This document shows positions 21,940 to 28,820 of a DNA stretch of 64,000 nt, piece after piece. The notes beneath the pieces were generated by a model. It saw nothing but the letters and a program-made list of their open reading frames with translations, ran no database searches and was not told the DNA's origin. Position 1 is the first letter of the stretch; each line of letters starts with the position of its first letter. The translations under genes and the position numbers were made by a program. The stretch is from a virus: IMG/VR virus record IMGVR_UViG_3300046028_006919, positions 1 to 64,000 of that record; one strand, written 5' to 3'.

Positions 21940-22090
21940 TTTACTTTAAATAATCCTTAACTCTTCAGGTCCCTATTGCAACATCCAAAAAATCTTCGAA
22001 TCTTTGCAGCATGATTCTAACCCACATATATCCCATCCTATTATGATGGAGTCTCATCCCAGCAGCATGCACACCCGCGTAGCGGGCCCA
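21940..22090 (-). other. Non-coding stretch with GC-rich hairpin
   Basis: About 150 nt with no frame of note. It contains hairpin CCCGC-TAC-GCGGG and several GC-richer blocks just downstream (minus strand) of palindrome copy 5. It may be a small RNA or a border of the plus-strand HNH insertion. Nothing else supported. Confidence 0.3.
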
Positions 22091-22108
22091 GACACAAATG
22101 TGTACATA
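22089..22108 (-). repeat. TGTACAC palindrome, copy 5
   Basis: Minus strand TATGTACACATTTGTGTC, 70 nt before the HNH gene start. Confidence 0.6.
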
Positions 22109-22153
22109 GGGAAAATATTTTTTAAGTAGTATTTACTTTTTGTGTCATATTAC

Positions 22154-22170
22154 ACATATTTATAATAAAA
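22154..22170 (+). promoter_or_regulatory. TATTTATAATAAA-type upstream motif of the HNH gene
   Basis: CATATTTATAATAAAAC ends 7 nt before the ATG. The same core precedes both other homing endonucleases and several minus-strand genes right of 40 kb. It is a candidate promoter for a second sigma class. Confidence 0.45.
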
Positions 22171-22177
22171 CTGTAAT

Positions 22178-22606
22178 ATGAAATACAATGAAAAGAAAAG
22201 ATTGCAATTAGGTCTAAGAAGACTTTATACTGGGGAGGCGCCTAGCAAAGAGTTATTAAATTTAATAGGTACCGATAAGGATACCTTTGTTAACCATGTT
22301 AACGCTTATAGATTGTCTGGGATGACGGATGAGAATTTTGGGAAAGAATGGACACTGGACCATATAGTACCAGTAGATATCTTTGACATTTCTGATGAGC
22401 AGCAATTAAAGCTTTGTTATAACTATCATAACATAATGCCCATGTTTCTAAATGACAATAGAATAAAAGGTGCGAGCTCGCACTTCAGCTTGATTAAATT
22501 AAACCACATGAAAAATAACCCTAAACTAAACAATGAGATGGTCAATAAATTAATCACCGAGTGCGAACAACACAACGATAAAATATACGCGAAATACCTA
22601 GTTTAA
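22178..22606 (+). CDS. HNH homing-type endonuclease, 142 aa
   Basis: Residues 60-105 carry the HNH fold: WTLDHIVPVDIF (D-H), the middle N in NYHNIMP and a final N-x3-K (NDNRIKG). The N-terminus is basic and could contact DNA. It is one of very few plus-strand genes, stands alone between two TGTACAC palindromes and is not inside another gene, as for free-standing phage homing endonucleases that nick or cut rival genomes and promote their own spread. Target unknown. Confidence 0.85.
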   Translation: MKYNEKKRLQLGLRRLYTGEAPSKELLNLIGTDKDTFVNHVNAYRLSGMTDENFGKEWTLDHIVPVDIFDISDEQQLKLCYNYHNIMPMFLNDNRIKGASSHFSLIKLNHMKNNPKLNNEMVNKLITECEQHNDKIYAKYLV

Positions 22607-22833
22607 AAATTTTCTGGAGAAAAAGTTGTGAGAGTAGATGAAGCATATAAAGCTTTCTATACTTTTCTAATACTATATAGTTTACCACTATCTACCACCC
22701 TTTCCCACCATTTACCATTTTATGAATCATTTTAAGGCCTGATTTCTTTTAAAATGATATCATATACCTATTTTTTGTTATTTGCCCTTAAAAAGCTCAT
22801 ACGGGCTTGTAGGTGTACTTATATTATATATAG

Positions 22834-22855
22834 AATGTACACAAATGTGTACATA
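22834..22855 (-). repeat. TGTACAC palindrome, copy 6 (most symmetrical)
   Basis: TATGTACACATTTGTGTACATT is an almost perfect 20-bp palindrome. With copy 5 it brackets the HNH gene (about 750 bp apart). Confidence 0.65.
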
Positions 22856-22864
22856 CAAGTTATA

Positions 22865-22960
22865 TTATTCTTCTATATTAAAAAGATAATCAACAATAAT
22901 ATATATACATCCAAGTAATGTTATTATAGGAATAGTTATTGGTCTAAGTATTTTTCTCAT
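22865..22960 (-). CDS. Single-pass membrane peptide, 31 aa
   Basis: MRKILRPITIPIITLLGCIY ... DYLFNIEE. One hydrophobic helix with a basic N-terminus and acidic C-terminus. It is 11 nt from the stop of the 22972-23166 gene, so it is probably the last gene of that operon. Confidence 0.5.
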   Translation of the reverse strand: MRKILRPITIPIITLLGCIYIIVDYLFNIEE

Positions 22961-22971
22961 GTGTCATAATC

Positions 22972-23166
22972 TTATTTGTTTTTAAATTGTTCAGGATATA
23001 AAATATTATATCTTCTAGTAATACACCATTTAGCATACATTAAAGGAATGCCCCAGAACTTATCTAATACTGGTTTTACAAATCTTTGCCCTTTATAATC
23101 TCCACTTAATAAATAACTACCATAGCTATAATCGTGGTCTATGTTCCATTTTATTATTTCATTCAT
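22972..23166 (-). CDS. Hypothetical protein, 64 aa
   Basis: Start MNEIIKWNIDHDYSYGSYLL, chosen because it overlaps the stop of the preceding gene by 8 nt (GATTATGAATGA); the longer frame runs inside that gene. Aromatic-rich with a C-terminal RRYNILYPEQFKNK. Not recognised. Confidence 0.7.
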   Translation of the reverse strand: MNEIIKWNIDHDYSYGSYLLSGDYKGQRFVKPVLDKFWGIPLMYAKWCITRRYNILYPEQFKNK

Positions 23167-24181
23167 AATCCTTTTTCTTTTTATATTGTTCAAACCATAC
23201 TTCAAAACTTTCATATACTGGTGGCATATTCTTTTCAAAGATTAATGCTTGTCTTGATTGCTTAAATGCTTCTTTTAAATCTTCCTCGCTATACCTTCTC
23301 TCTTGTTGTGAGATACCAGCATCATACCCTTCACTAAATGTATTAATGTTTTCAAGTTCACATTTACATCTTTCATCTAATCTAATACTATCTTCATCAA
23401 GTTTGTCTTGCTCTTGTTGCCATTTAGCACCAAACACACTTCCTCTAACATAAGCATCTACTTCATCTCCATAATAAGATAATTGAGCTTGTTTTAGAGC
23501 AGCTTCTTCAAGTGTTTCAACTATCTTAATTTTAGAGGCTATTTCTTTAGCATCATGTAAATTATCATAATTGAATTGTTGCTTTTGTGCCTCTTCAAGA
23601 GTAGTTTCTTGTTGAGGTTCTTCAGGTCCGCAATCACAAGTTGTAGTATGACCACAGTAGCATTTTGTTTGTTCATACAGTCCTAACTCTTCATCTGATT
23701 TCATTATATCAATTAAATGTTGTTTAGGTTCTTCACTTGGAATTACAACTCTATATTCCTTCTTAACATTGTAAGCAGGCATTGTCCAATTAATCTCAAC
23801 ATCCTCACAACTTGGATTCTTAACAAACCATTCTAAAAACTCATCATCAATAGCTTGTACACCATTTTTGATTAAGTCTTGGTCTGTAGTCATTATAATT
23901 TTTTTACACATATTTCCATTGTTCATATATGTGTGGAACTTTCCAGCAGCAATAGTATCTTTGTTAATATAGATTGGTGAAAATATATGTCTTGTTTTAT
24001 TGTAAATATCAATAAAATATAAACCAATTGAATATTCTGTAACTATTTCATCAGAAGTGATGTAGATGTTTTTACATTGACTTGAACGAACATTACCACT
24101 ATATAAATCTAATTTTTTAGTGGTTGAGTTATATACTAACCTACTTGGTTTATCTGTTGGTAATATGTGTATGTTTTTCAT
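23159..24181 (-). CDS. Large hypothetical protein with MKNIHxLPTxKPSRL leader, 340 aa
   Basis: Start MKNIHILPTDKPSRLVYNST, overlapping the previous stop as ATGA. The first ~75 residues (KNIYITSDEIVTEYSIGLYF) match an N-terminal module I know from many Bacteroidota phage proteins. Residues 175-195 hold CYCGHTTTCDCG, a compact Cys cluster. The C-terminal half is acidic and helical (coiled-coil-like), with DERCKCELENINTFSEGYDAG. The N-terminal module is repeated in the mini-gene at 24363-24410. Function unknown. Confidence 0.8.
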   Translation of the reverse strand: MKNIHILPTDKPSRLVYNSTTKKLDLYSGNVRSSQCKNIYITSDEIVTEYSIGLYFIDIYNKTRHIFSPIYINKDTIAAGKFHTYMNNGNMCKKIIMTTDQDLIKNGVQAIDDEFLEWFVKNPSCEDVEINWTMPAYNVKKEYRVVIPSEEPKQHLIDIMKSDEELGLYEQTKCYCGHTTTCDCGPEEPQQETTLEEAQKQQFNYDNLHDAKEIASKIKIVETLEEAALKQAQLSYYGDEVDAYVRGSVFGAKWQQEQDKLDEDSIRLDERCKCELENINTFSEGYDAGISQQERRYSEEDLKEAFKQSRQALIFEKNMPPVYESFEVWFEQYKKKKDYE

Positions 24182-24366
24182 AAACAACTAATTGTTACTA
24201 TATTATTATCGTAATCATAATGTACGTTTTTCACATCATAACTTTTGCTATCATGTGTAAATCTTTCTCCTTCTCTTGGAATTATTTTCCAAAGAGATTT
24301 AACCTTTATTTTCTCAGTAGTATAATCTCCTACTATTTTACTGTGAATTTTAAAAACTATTTTCAT
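24178..24366 (-). CDS. Hypothetical protein, 62 aa
   Basis: MKIVFKIHSKIVGDYTTEKI ... VTISCL. A small, all-beta pattern of a kind seen in phage-encoded SH3-like proteins. It overlaps both neighbours by ATGA, indicating translational coupling. Confidence 0.75.
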   Translation of the reverse strand: MKIVFKIHSKIVGDYTTEKIKVKSLWKIIPREGERFTHDSKSYDVKNVHYDYDNNIVTISCL

Positions 24367-24410
24367 AATCTACTTGGTTTAGGTGTTGGTAATACGTGTA
24401 TGTTTTTCAT
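24363..24410 (-). CDS. 15-residue mini-gene duplicating the neighbour's N-terminus
   Basis: MKNIHVLPTPKPSRL then TGA. It matches the first 15 residues of the 340-aa protein at 13 of 15 positions, and the DNA around both starts is nearly identical. It overlaps the upstream gene and the downstream gene by ATGA at each end. Either a maintained micropeptide gene or a stranded remnant of a duplication whose ends still fit the operon. Confidence 0.55.
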   Translation of the reverse strand: MKNIHVLPTPKPSRL

Positions 24411-24625
24411 AATTTATATTTTTTATATTCTCCTTGTTTATAATAATACAGTACATCATCGTGTTTTCTGAACACAACATCATCAGGACAGTAGTATATA
24501 GTATCTCTAACCAATATTTTCTTATTGATAATAGTGTATTTTACTTGGTTAATTGTTATTGATGATTTTCTTATACAGATTGTAGATTGAAACAGTATTA
24601 GTAACAAGAGTGATAGGTTAATCAC
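24407..24625 (-). CDS. Small exported or membrane protein, 72 aa
   Basis: It appears to use GTG (GTGATTAACCTATCACTC) and starts with a hydrophobic segment INLSLLLLILFQSTIC, either a signal peptide or an anchor. The mature part is Tyr/Lys-rich (YYYKQGEYKKYKL). It lies 2 nt after the previous stop. Confidence 0.65.
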   Translation of the reverse strand: MINLSLLLLILFQSTICIRKSSITINQVKYTIINKKILVRDTIYYCPDDVVFRKHDDVLYYYKQGEYKKYKL

Positions 24626-24627
24626 TA

Positions 24628-25014
24628 TTATTCTTTATGAAATTCAACTAAATATCCTTTTGCAATCAGCACTCTTAAACACTTATCATCTTCATACAAT
24701 TGAAGCATCACTGTTTTACCTTCTTCTGTTAAACATTCTATTAATTGATAATTCATACCATTTTCTGATACACCTGTAGTAACATCTCCTATTTGATAAT
24801 AAGTGTATGTGTTACCATTTGGAAAATAGAATTTAACTTCTGATTTTCCTTCAGGGTTAAACACGACAGTGGTTTCTTTATACACCCATTCACCTACTAC
24901 ATCATCTTCTTTTGATATCATAGATGTGTATTTTTTTACAAAGGTTGAATTCTCTTGTGCAATACATGCAAAGCTGCTCAATAGTAGTAGAGCTCCTAAT
25001 AGTAATTTTTTCAT
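24628..25014 (-). CDS. Exported protein, 128 aa
   Basis: MKKLLLGALLLLSSFACIAQ is a signal peptide ending A-Q, typical of Bacteroidota; the SFAC could alternatively be a lipobox. The mature part is beta-rich (VGEWVYKETTVVFNPEGKSE) and resembles small lipocalin-like secreted proteins of this phylum. Start overlaps the previous stop (TTATGA). Confidence 0.75.
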   Translation of the reverse strand: MKKLLLGALLLLSSFACIAQENSTFVKKYTSMISKEDDVVGEWVYKETTVVFNPEGKSEVKFYFPNGNTYTYYQIGDVTTGVSENGMNYQLIECLTEEGKTVMLQLYEDDKCLRVLIAKGYLVEFHKE

Positions 25015-25184
25015 AATAGTTTTTCTATTTGGTTGGTTTTTGTATTAAACAGCAAATTATCACCCACGTATTCGTATAGGGTTCCGTTTCTCTCAATGGT
25101 TTTGCCATGTTTTTTTGCTTTGGTTATTTCTTTGAGTGTTGTTGATGTATCTTCACACCAATATCTTTTGGGTTGTTTTGCCAT
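25011..25184 (-). CDS. Hypothetical protein, 57 aa
   Basis: MAKQPKRYWCEDTSTTLKEI ... QIEKLL. First gene of the 25184-22865 operon, about 20 nt downstream of a promoter. A KHGKTIERNGTLYEYVGDN segment recalls the HG/NG spacing of the neighbouring MORN-like units, but weakly. Confidence 0.7.
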   Translation of the reverse strand: MAKQPKRYWCEDTSTTLKEITKAKKHGKTIERNGTLYEYVGDNLLFNTKTNQIEKLL

Positions 25185-25204
25185 GATTTATTTTGTATTA
25201 TGGG

Positions 25205-25238
25205 ACAAATATACCACATTGTTTTTATATATGCAAAT
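25205..25238 (-). promoter_or_regulatory. Promoter of the 25184-22865 operon
   Basis: -33 AATTTGCATA, -7 TATATTTG. The -33 box begins immediately after the stop of array unit 20. Confidence 0.8.
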
Positions 25239-25415
25239 TTATCTTGCATAATATATTTGGTCTTTTAAATTACTTTCATGATAATAATACCTTACCCATA
25301 AACCAAATTGTTCACCATTGATATAATTACCCATATTGCATAGATTCCCATTTGTCCAATACCATTCCCACAATCCGTGGCGTTGGCTTCTTCTATGTGG
25401 TCTTTTATCTTGCAT
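25239..25415 (-). CDS. MORN-like unit 20, 58 aa
   Basis: Start MQDKRPHRRSQRHGLWEWYW inside the end of unit 19 (11-nt overlap). Both MORN-like strands are present (RHGLWEWY, YINGEQFGLW). Ends QIYYAR, and the hinge ATGCAAGATAA survives at its stop although no unit follows; the next bases are a promoter. Confidence 0.85.
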   Translation of the reverse strand: MQDKRPHRRSQRHGLWEWYWTNGNLCNMGNYINGEQFGLWVRYYYHESNLKDQIYYAR

Positions 25416-25584
25416 AGTAATCAAATTCTATTCCAAGTTCATCAAAAAAAAGATATTCTACCAACCCTTTTATTTCGTTGTTTACATAATTACATTTATA
25501 GTAGAATTCTCCATTGGTTTGGTGCCAATATCCTTGTGCTCTTGCTTGTCCATCTGTTTGGTTTATTTTGTTATCTTGCTGCAT
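25405..25584 (-). CDS. MORN-like unit 19, 59 aa
   Basis: Start MQQDNKINQTDGQARAQGYW. Its overlap with unit 18 is 14 nt because of an extra codon-length insertion in the hinge (ATGCAGCAAGATAA). Second strand YVNNEIKGLVEYLFF is degenerate. Ends DYYAR. Confidence 0.8.
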   Translation of the reverse strand: MQQDNKINQTDGQARAQGYWHQTNGEFYYKCNYVNNEIKGLVEYLFFDELGIEFDYYAR

Positions 25585-25741
25585 ATTGTTTACGTATTTT
25601 ATTATTAAAATTGTGTTCAAAATATCCATACCATGCTCCGTTTATATAGTTGATTCTAAAAGATGGTTGACCGTTTCCATGGTATATTTCCCAATAACCA
25701 TGCGCTTCACCTTGTTCGTTAAGTGGTTTTTTATCTTGCAT
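25571..25741 (-). CDS. MORN-like unit 18, 56 aa
   Basis: MQDKKPLNEQGEAHGYWEIY ... YINGAWYGYFEHNF, ending QYAAR. Its first 28 codons are close to unit 17 (NEQGExHGYWEIYHxNGQPS), a recent duplication. Confidence 0.8.
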   Translation of the reverse strand: MQDKKPLNEQGEAHGYWEIYHGNGQPSFRINYINGAWYGYFEHNFNNKIRKQYAAR

Positions 25742-25979
25742 AATAACTTTTACCTATTGTTTTAATTTGTGGATAATTAGATTCACAGTATCCTATGAAA
25801 TCATTATTGACTATATTTACTTTATAATCTAATACGCCATCATCAAAATATTTTTCATAAAAACCACATATTTCTCCGTTACTGTATACTGTTTTAAAAG
25901 ATGGTTGACCGTTTTCATGATATATTTCCCAATAACCATGTCGTTCACCTTGTTCGTTAAGTGTGTTTTTATCTTGCAT
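25731..25979 (-). CDS. MORN-like unit 17, 82 aa
   Basis: MQDKNTLNEQGERHGYWEIY; long form with three MORN-like strands (HGYWEIYHENG, YSNGEICGFYEKY, IVNNDFIGYCESNY). Ends KSYYAR. Confidence 0.85.
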   Translation of the reverse strand: MQDKNTLNEQGERHGYWEIYHENGQPSFKTVYSNGEICGFYEKYFDDGVLDYKVNIVNNDFIGYCESNYPQIKTIGKSYYAR

Positions 25980-26139
25980 TATATATTAAAATAAGAGGGT
26001 TAGAAGATTTAATTTCTTCAAGACCTAATATAACACCATTGACATAGTTTCGTTTAAAATAACGTAGTTTATCGCTACTGTATTGTTCCCAATAGCCATT
26101 TCGTTGACCTCGTTCGTTATATGGTTCATTATCTGGCAT
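25969..26139 (-). CDS. MORN-like unit 16, 56 aa
   Basis: MPDNEPYNERGQRNGYWEQY ... YVNGVILGLEEI, ending IYNAR. H of the HG motif is replaced by N. Confidence 0.8.
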   Translation of the reverse strand: MPDNEPYNERGQRNGYWEQYSSDKLRYFKRNYVNGVILGLEEIKSSNPLILIYNAR

Positions 26140-26314
26140 AGTATGTTTTGGTTATTCGTTTGGTATATAAATTTTTTGCTTCACGGAAACCACATCGTTC
26201 ACCGTTAACATAGTTTGTTCTAGAACATAGACCACCGTCATGCCAATATAGAATCCATAGTCCGTGTCGTTCGCCTTGTGCGTTATGTGGTTCTTGTCCT
26301 TCTCTATGGTACAT
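26129..26314 (-). CDS. MORN-like unit 15, 61 aa
   Basis: Start MYHREGQEPHNAQGERHGLW. The hinge has a different sequence (ATGTACCATAG) yet keeps the 11-nt geometry, so unit 14 ends YHVP instead of YYAR. Ends KTYYAR. Confidence 0.85.
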   Translation of the reverse strand: MYHREGQEPHNAQGERHGLWILYWHDGGLCSRTNYVNGERCGFREAKNLYTKRITKTYYAR

Positions 26315-26495
26315 GATAAAATATTTCTCCGTTACCCCATTTTTCATGTCCGTATTCCACACCGTTGACATAATGACATTCATACCAGAAAGTACCATCT
26401 ATCTTGTGGTATATTACCCAATGACCATGACACTGTTTTTTTTCGTTTAGTGGCGCTAAGCTTTCTTCATTCATATATCTTATTGAGTCCTGCAT
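26304..26495 (-). CDS. MORN-like unit 14, 63 aa, first of block III
   Basis: Start MQDSIRYMNEESLAPLNEKK, 1-5 nt downstream of the promoter -7 region, so its mRNA is nearly leaderless. HGHWVIYHKIDG and YVNGVEYGHEKW follow. Ends EIFYHVP. Confidence 0.8.
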   Translation of the reverse strand: MQDSIRYMNEESLAPLNEKKQCHGHWVIYHKIDGTFWYECHYVNGVEYGHEKWGNGEIFYHVP

Positions 26496-26498
26496 AAT

Positions 26499-26531
26499 GC
26501 AAATATACAATTTATTGTTTTATCTTGCAAT
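26499..26531 (-). promoter_or_regulatory. Promoter inside the MORN-like array (block III)
   Basis: -33 TATTGCAAG, -7 TATATTTGC. The -33 region is the mutated hinge (TTGCAAGATAA) at the end of unit 13. Confidence 0.7.
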
Positions 26532-26690
26532 AAAACTTTTATTTAGATAAGAATTGTTTTGTGTTATCCAATAACCATATACACGACCATGGATATAATA
26601 TCCTTTGCTATATACATTATCAGCGTAAATGGTTTCCCAATAACCGTGACAGTCATTATCTTTGGTGACTTGATTTATTTTATTTTGCAT
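26520..26690 (-). CDS. MORN-like unit 13, 56 aa, last of block II
   Basis: MQNKINQVTKDNDCHGYWET ... YIHGRVYGYWITQ, ending SFIAR. At its end the hinge start codon is TTG rather than ATG, so overlap coupling stops here. Confidence 0.8.
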   Translation of the reverse strand: MQNKINQVTKDNDCHGYWETIYADNVYSKGYYIHGRVYGYWITQNNSYLNKSFIAR

Positions 26691-26844
26691 GGTATTCGTT
26701 AGAGATTAATTTTGTTTCTCTAATATATTGATAGTGGCCGCATATGGTGCCACCAATATATGTTTGTTTATACGATGACAAGCTCCATTGGCATGACCAA
26801 TCACCGTGTCGTTTTCCGTTCTTGTGACTTAGTTTATCTGGCAT
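26680..26844 (-). CDS. MORN-like unit 12, 54 aa
   Basis: MPDKLSHKNGKRHGDWSCQW ... YIGGTICGHYQYI, ending NEYHAK. The C-terminal K matches the hinge variant ATGCAAAATAA that starts unit 13 with MQNK. Confidence 0.85.
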   Translation of the reverse strand: MPDKLSHKNGKRHGDWSCQWSLSSYKQTYIGGTICGHYQYIRETKLISNEYHAK

Positions 26845-26998
26845 AATATTTTCTAAAAAGTTTTTCATTCTCACACAATTCCCATAGACCAAATCTAATA
26901 CCGTTTAGGTAATGACCCTCAAAATAACCTTCTTTAAGAACCAAAGACCATGGGCCATGATGTTGTCCTTTATCGTTAAAATTTCGTTTACCTCGCAT
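26834..26998 (-). CDS. MORN-like unit 11, 54 aa
   Basis: MRGKRNFNDKGQHHGPWSLV ... YLNGIRFGLWELC, ending RKYYAR. Confidence 0.85.
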   Translation of the reverse strand: MRGKRNFNDKGQHHGPWSLVLKEGYFEGHYLNGIRFGLWELCENEKLFRKYYAR

Positions 26999-27158
26999 AA
27001 TATTCTCTATCTTCTCTTCCATGCCAATCAAAGAAATAGTATCCGTAACGGACTCCGTTGATGTAATTGGTTATATACCATAAACTATCGCTGCACCAAT
27101 ATTTTTCCCAATACCCATGTTTTTGACCTAATTCATTATATGGCGTTTTATCTAGCAT
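26988..27158 (-). CDS. MORN-like unit 10, 56 aa
   Basis: MLDKTPYNELGQKHGYWEKY ... YINGVRYGYYFFDW, ending REYYAR. Closely similar to unit 4 (both MLDK-x-PYNEL). Confidence 0.85.
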   Translation of the reverse strand: MLDKTPYNELGQKHGYWEKYWCSDSLWYITNYINGVRYGYYFFDWHGREDREYYAR

Positions 27159-27324
27159 AGTATTCTTTTTTTGATGAACTGTTAGACCAGTCCCAATATT
27201 CAAAACAACCATATTCTAAACCGTTTATGAAGTATCCGTTAAACCATAGTCTATCGTTGCTGTGGTGTATTATCCAATACCCGTGGGCTTGTTTTTTTTC
27301 GTTATGTGGTTTTTTATCTTGCAT
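27148..27324 (-). CDS. MORN-like unit 9, 58 aa
   Basis: MQDKKPHNEKKQAHGYWIIH ... FINGLEYGCFEYW, ending KEYYAR. Confidence 0.85.
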   Translation of the reverse strand: MQDKKPHNEKKQAHGYWIIHHSNDRLWFNGYFINGLEYGCFEYWDWSNSSSKKEYYAR

Positions 27325-27562
27325 AGTATCGATTATCTAGTTGATTATCACCAAAGTGGTGTTCACCATACCCATGAAATTGACTATTTATGTAATTGAT
27401 TATGGAGATTAACTTACCGCTATTCCAATATCTTTCAATCTTACCGAAAGCGTAGCCATTTACATATAACCCTTTAAATTCCAGAACACCATTAGAGGCG
27501 TAATAAACTTCCCAATATCCGTGTTTTTGACCTTCTTTATTTGTTGGTTTTTTATCTTGCAT
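27314..27562 (-). CDS. MORN-like unit 8, 82 aa
   Basis: MQDKKPTNKEGQKHGYWEVY; long form with three MORN-like strands (YVNGYAFGKIERY, YINSQFHGYGEHHF). Ends NRYYAR. Confidence 0.85.
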   Translation of the reverse strand: MQDKKPTNKEGQKHGYWEVYYASNGVLEFKGLYVNGYAFGKIERYWNSGKLISIINYINSQFHGYGEHHFGDNQLDNRYYAR

Positions 27563-27731
27563 AATATTCTAATACTAACAATTTACCGTTATGGTTAAAA
27601 TTTTGATATAACCCGAATGCGTTTCCATTAATATAATGTAGCTTATACCATAGAGTACCATACATAGAATGGTAAGCTTCCCATAATCCATGTGCTTGTC
27701 TATTTTTGTTAAATGGTTTTTTATCTTGCAT
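27552..27731 (-). CDS. MORN-like unit 7, 59 aa
   Basis: MQDKKPFNKNRQAHGLWEAY ... YINGNAFGLYQNF, ending EYYAR. Confidence 0.85.
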   Translation of the reverse strand: MQDKKPFNKNRQAHGLWEAYHSMYGTLWYKLHYINGNAFGLYQNFNHNGKLLVLEYYAR

Positions 27732-27900
27732 AATATCTATTTTGGTCTAAATTACCGTTTGGGTCATATACCTTGCTATGACCAAATCTAAATCCGTTAA
27801 TGAAAAATGAATGCCATCTTATGTTGTTGTTACTCCATAAGTTTATCCATTCTCCATGACGTTCTTCATTAGCGTTACGTAGATTAATTTTATCTTTCAT
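27721..27900 (-). CDS. MORN-like unit 6, 59 aa, first of block II
   Basis: MKDKINLRNANEERHGEWIN ... FINGFRFGHSKVY, ending RYYAR. Its ATG lies immediately after the T tract of the preceding terminator, with no separate promoter, so expression needs read-through. Confidence 0.8.
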   Translation of the reverse strand: MKDKINLRNANEERHGEWINLWSNNNIRWHSFFINGFRFGHSKVYDPNGNLDQNRYYAR

Positions 27901-27902
27901 AA

Positions 27903-27936
27903 TAAAAAAAGGGTAGCTTTTGGCTACCCTTTGGTG
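27903..27936 (-). terminator. Terminator of the 27941-28174 gene, abutting array block II
   Basis: AAAGGGTAGC/GCTACCCTTT stem with a short loop and TTTTTTT on the minus strand. Confidence 0.9.
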
Positions 27937-27940
27937 TTTG

Positions 27941-28174
27941 TTAGTCCCAAGCGTTTTGTAGCTTTTTGGTTACTGGGTTCAACTCTTGTTGAACGTACTT
28001 GATAACGTGAGGTGCTTCTATTGCTATGGTCCCGTGTTCTCCGTGCAAAACTTGGCTGTTTTTACCAGCTTTGATTTTAAGGATGTTCTCATCGATTTTT
28101 TCAACTTCTACAACGTTAGTCATTGTGTGTGTGTTTGTACTTGGTTCAAGCACGATAGTCTTCTGATTTCCCAT
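27941..28174 (-). CDS. Hypothetical protein, 77 aa, paralogue of the 11700-11966 product
   Basis: Start MGNQKTIVLEPSTNTHTMTN. A beta-rich core (VVEVEKIDENILKIKAGKNS) and the carboxyl end QELNPVTKKLQNAWD shared with the 11.7-kb protein. It has its own promoter and terminator and interrupts the MORN-like array between units 5 and 6. Confidence 0.75.
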   Translation of the reverse strand: MGNQKTIVLEPSTNTHTMTNVVEVEKIDENILKIKAGKNSQVLHGEHGTIAIEAPHVIKYVQQELNPVTKKLQNAWD

Positions 28175-28207
28175 GTTTTTATTTTTAAATGGTTTGTTAT
28201 AATTACA

Positions 28208-28243
28208 ATACAAATATACTACTTAGTTTTTAATTGTGCAAAT
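28208..28243 (-). promoter_or_regulatory. Promoter of the 27941-28174 gene
   Basis: -33 ATTTGCACAA, -7 TATATTTG; the -33 region starts at the stop of unit 5. Confidence 0.8.
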
Positions 28244-28245
28244 TT

Positions 28246-28425
28246 TTATCGACAATAATAACTTTTTATTTTTGGTCGACCTTCAAACCAGCAAGTTATT
28301 TCACTATATCCATATGCTACATCGTTAACATAGTGCGAAGTTTCCCATGGTCGCCCATCATCACGATAGTCTTGAAATGGTCCATGTAGTTGTCCTTTTT
28401 CGTTTCTGGTATACTTATCTCGCAT
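28246..28425 (-). CDS. MORN-like unit 5, 59 aa, last of block I
   Basis: MRDKYTRNEKGQLHGPFQDY ... YVNDVAYGYSEIT, ending SYYCR. Its hinge is degenerate (TTGTCGATAA, no ATG), so no unit is coupled to its end. Confidence 0.8.
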   Translation of the reverse strand: MRDKYTRNEKGQLHGPFQDYRDDGRPWETSHYVNDVAYGYSEITCWFEGRPKIKSYYCR

Positions 28426-28591
28426 AGTATTCTTCATCTTCAATATCGTTATTTTTGTTTCTCCATATAAAGTACCCATACTTTACACCATTAAGATAAT
28501 AACCTATATAGAAAGCAACATCGTTGGACCAATATTCTTCCCAATGTCCGTGTTTTCGTTGTAATTCGTTATAGGGTCTTTTATCTAGCAT
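28415..28591 (-). CDS. MORN-like unit 4, 58 aa
   Basis: MLDKRPYNELQRKHGHWEEY ... YLNGVKYGYFIW, ending EEYYAR. Confidence 0.85.
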   Translation of the reverse strand: MLDKRPYNELQRKHGHWEEYWSNDVAFYIGYYLNGVKYGYFIWRNKNNDIEDEEYYAR

Positions 28592-28820
28592 AATATTTTT
28601 CATCAATTTCTTTGGTGAATTTTGTATAAATAAATTGTTTAGAATAACCATGAGCTCTATCATTGATGTATGATTCCATAAAGTTAAAACCACCATCAGC
28701 AAAATGTTTTATCCATTGTCCGTGACGTTGCCCTTTTTTGTTTCTTGGTATAACATCATTTTGATAAACATATTTTCTAGGTTCTCCATTTTCGTTTTTT
28801 GGTTCTAAATTATCTGGCAT
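28581..28820 (-). CDS. MORN-like unit 3, 79 aa
   Basis: MPDNLEPKNENGEPRKYVYQ then NKKGQRHGQWIKHF and YINDRAHGYSKQF; a ~20-residue N-terminal insertion duplicates the start motif. Ends EKYYAR. Confidence 0.85.
   Translation of the reverse strand: MPDNLEPKNENGEPRKYVYQNDVIPRNKKGQRHGQWIKHFADGGFNFMESYINDRAHGYSKQFIYTKFTKEIDEKYYAR

Noticed and set aside
22607-22833. Gene or RNA downstream of the HNH endonuclease
   Set aside because: No frame over 20 codons, no convincing hairpin with T tract and no promoter; I see nothing supported in this stretch.
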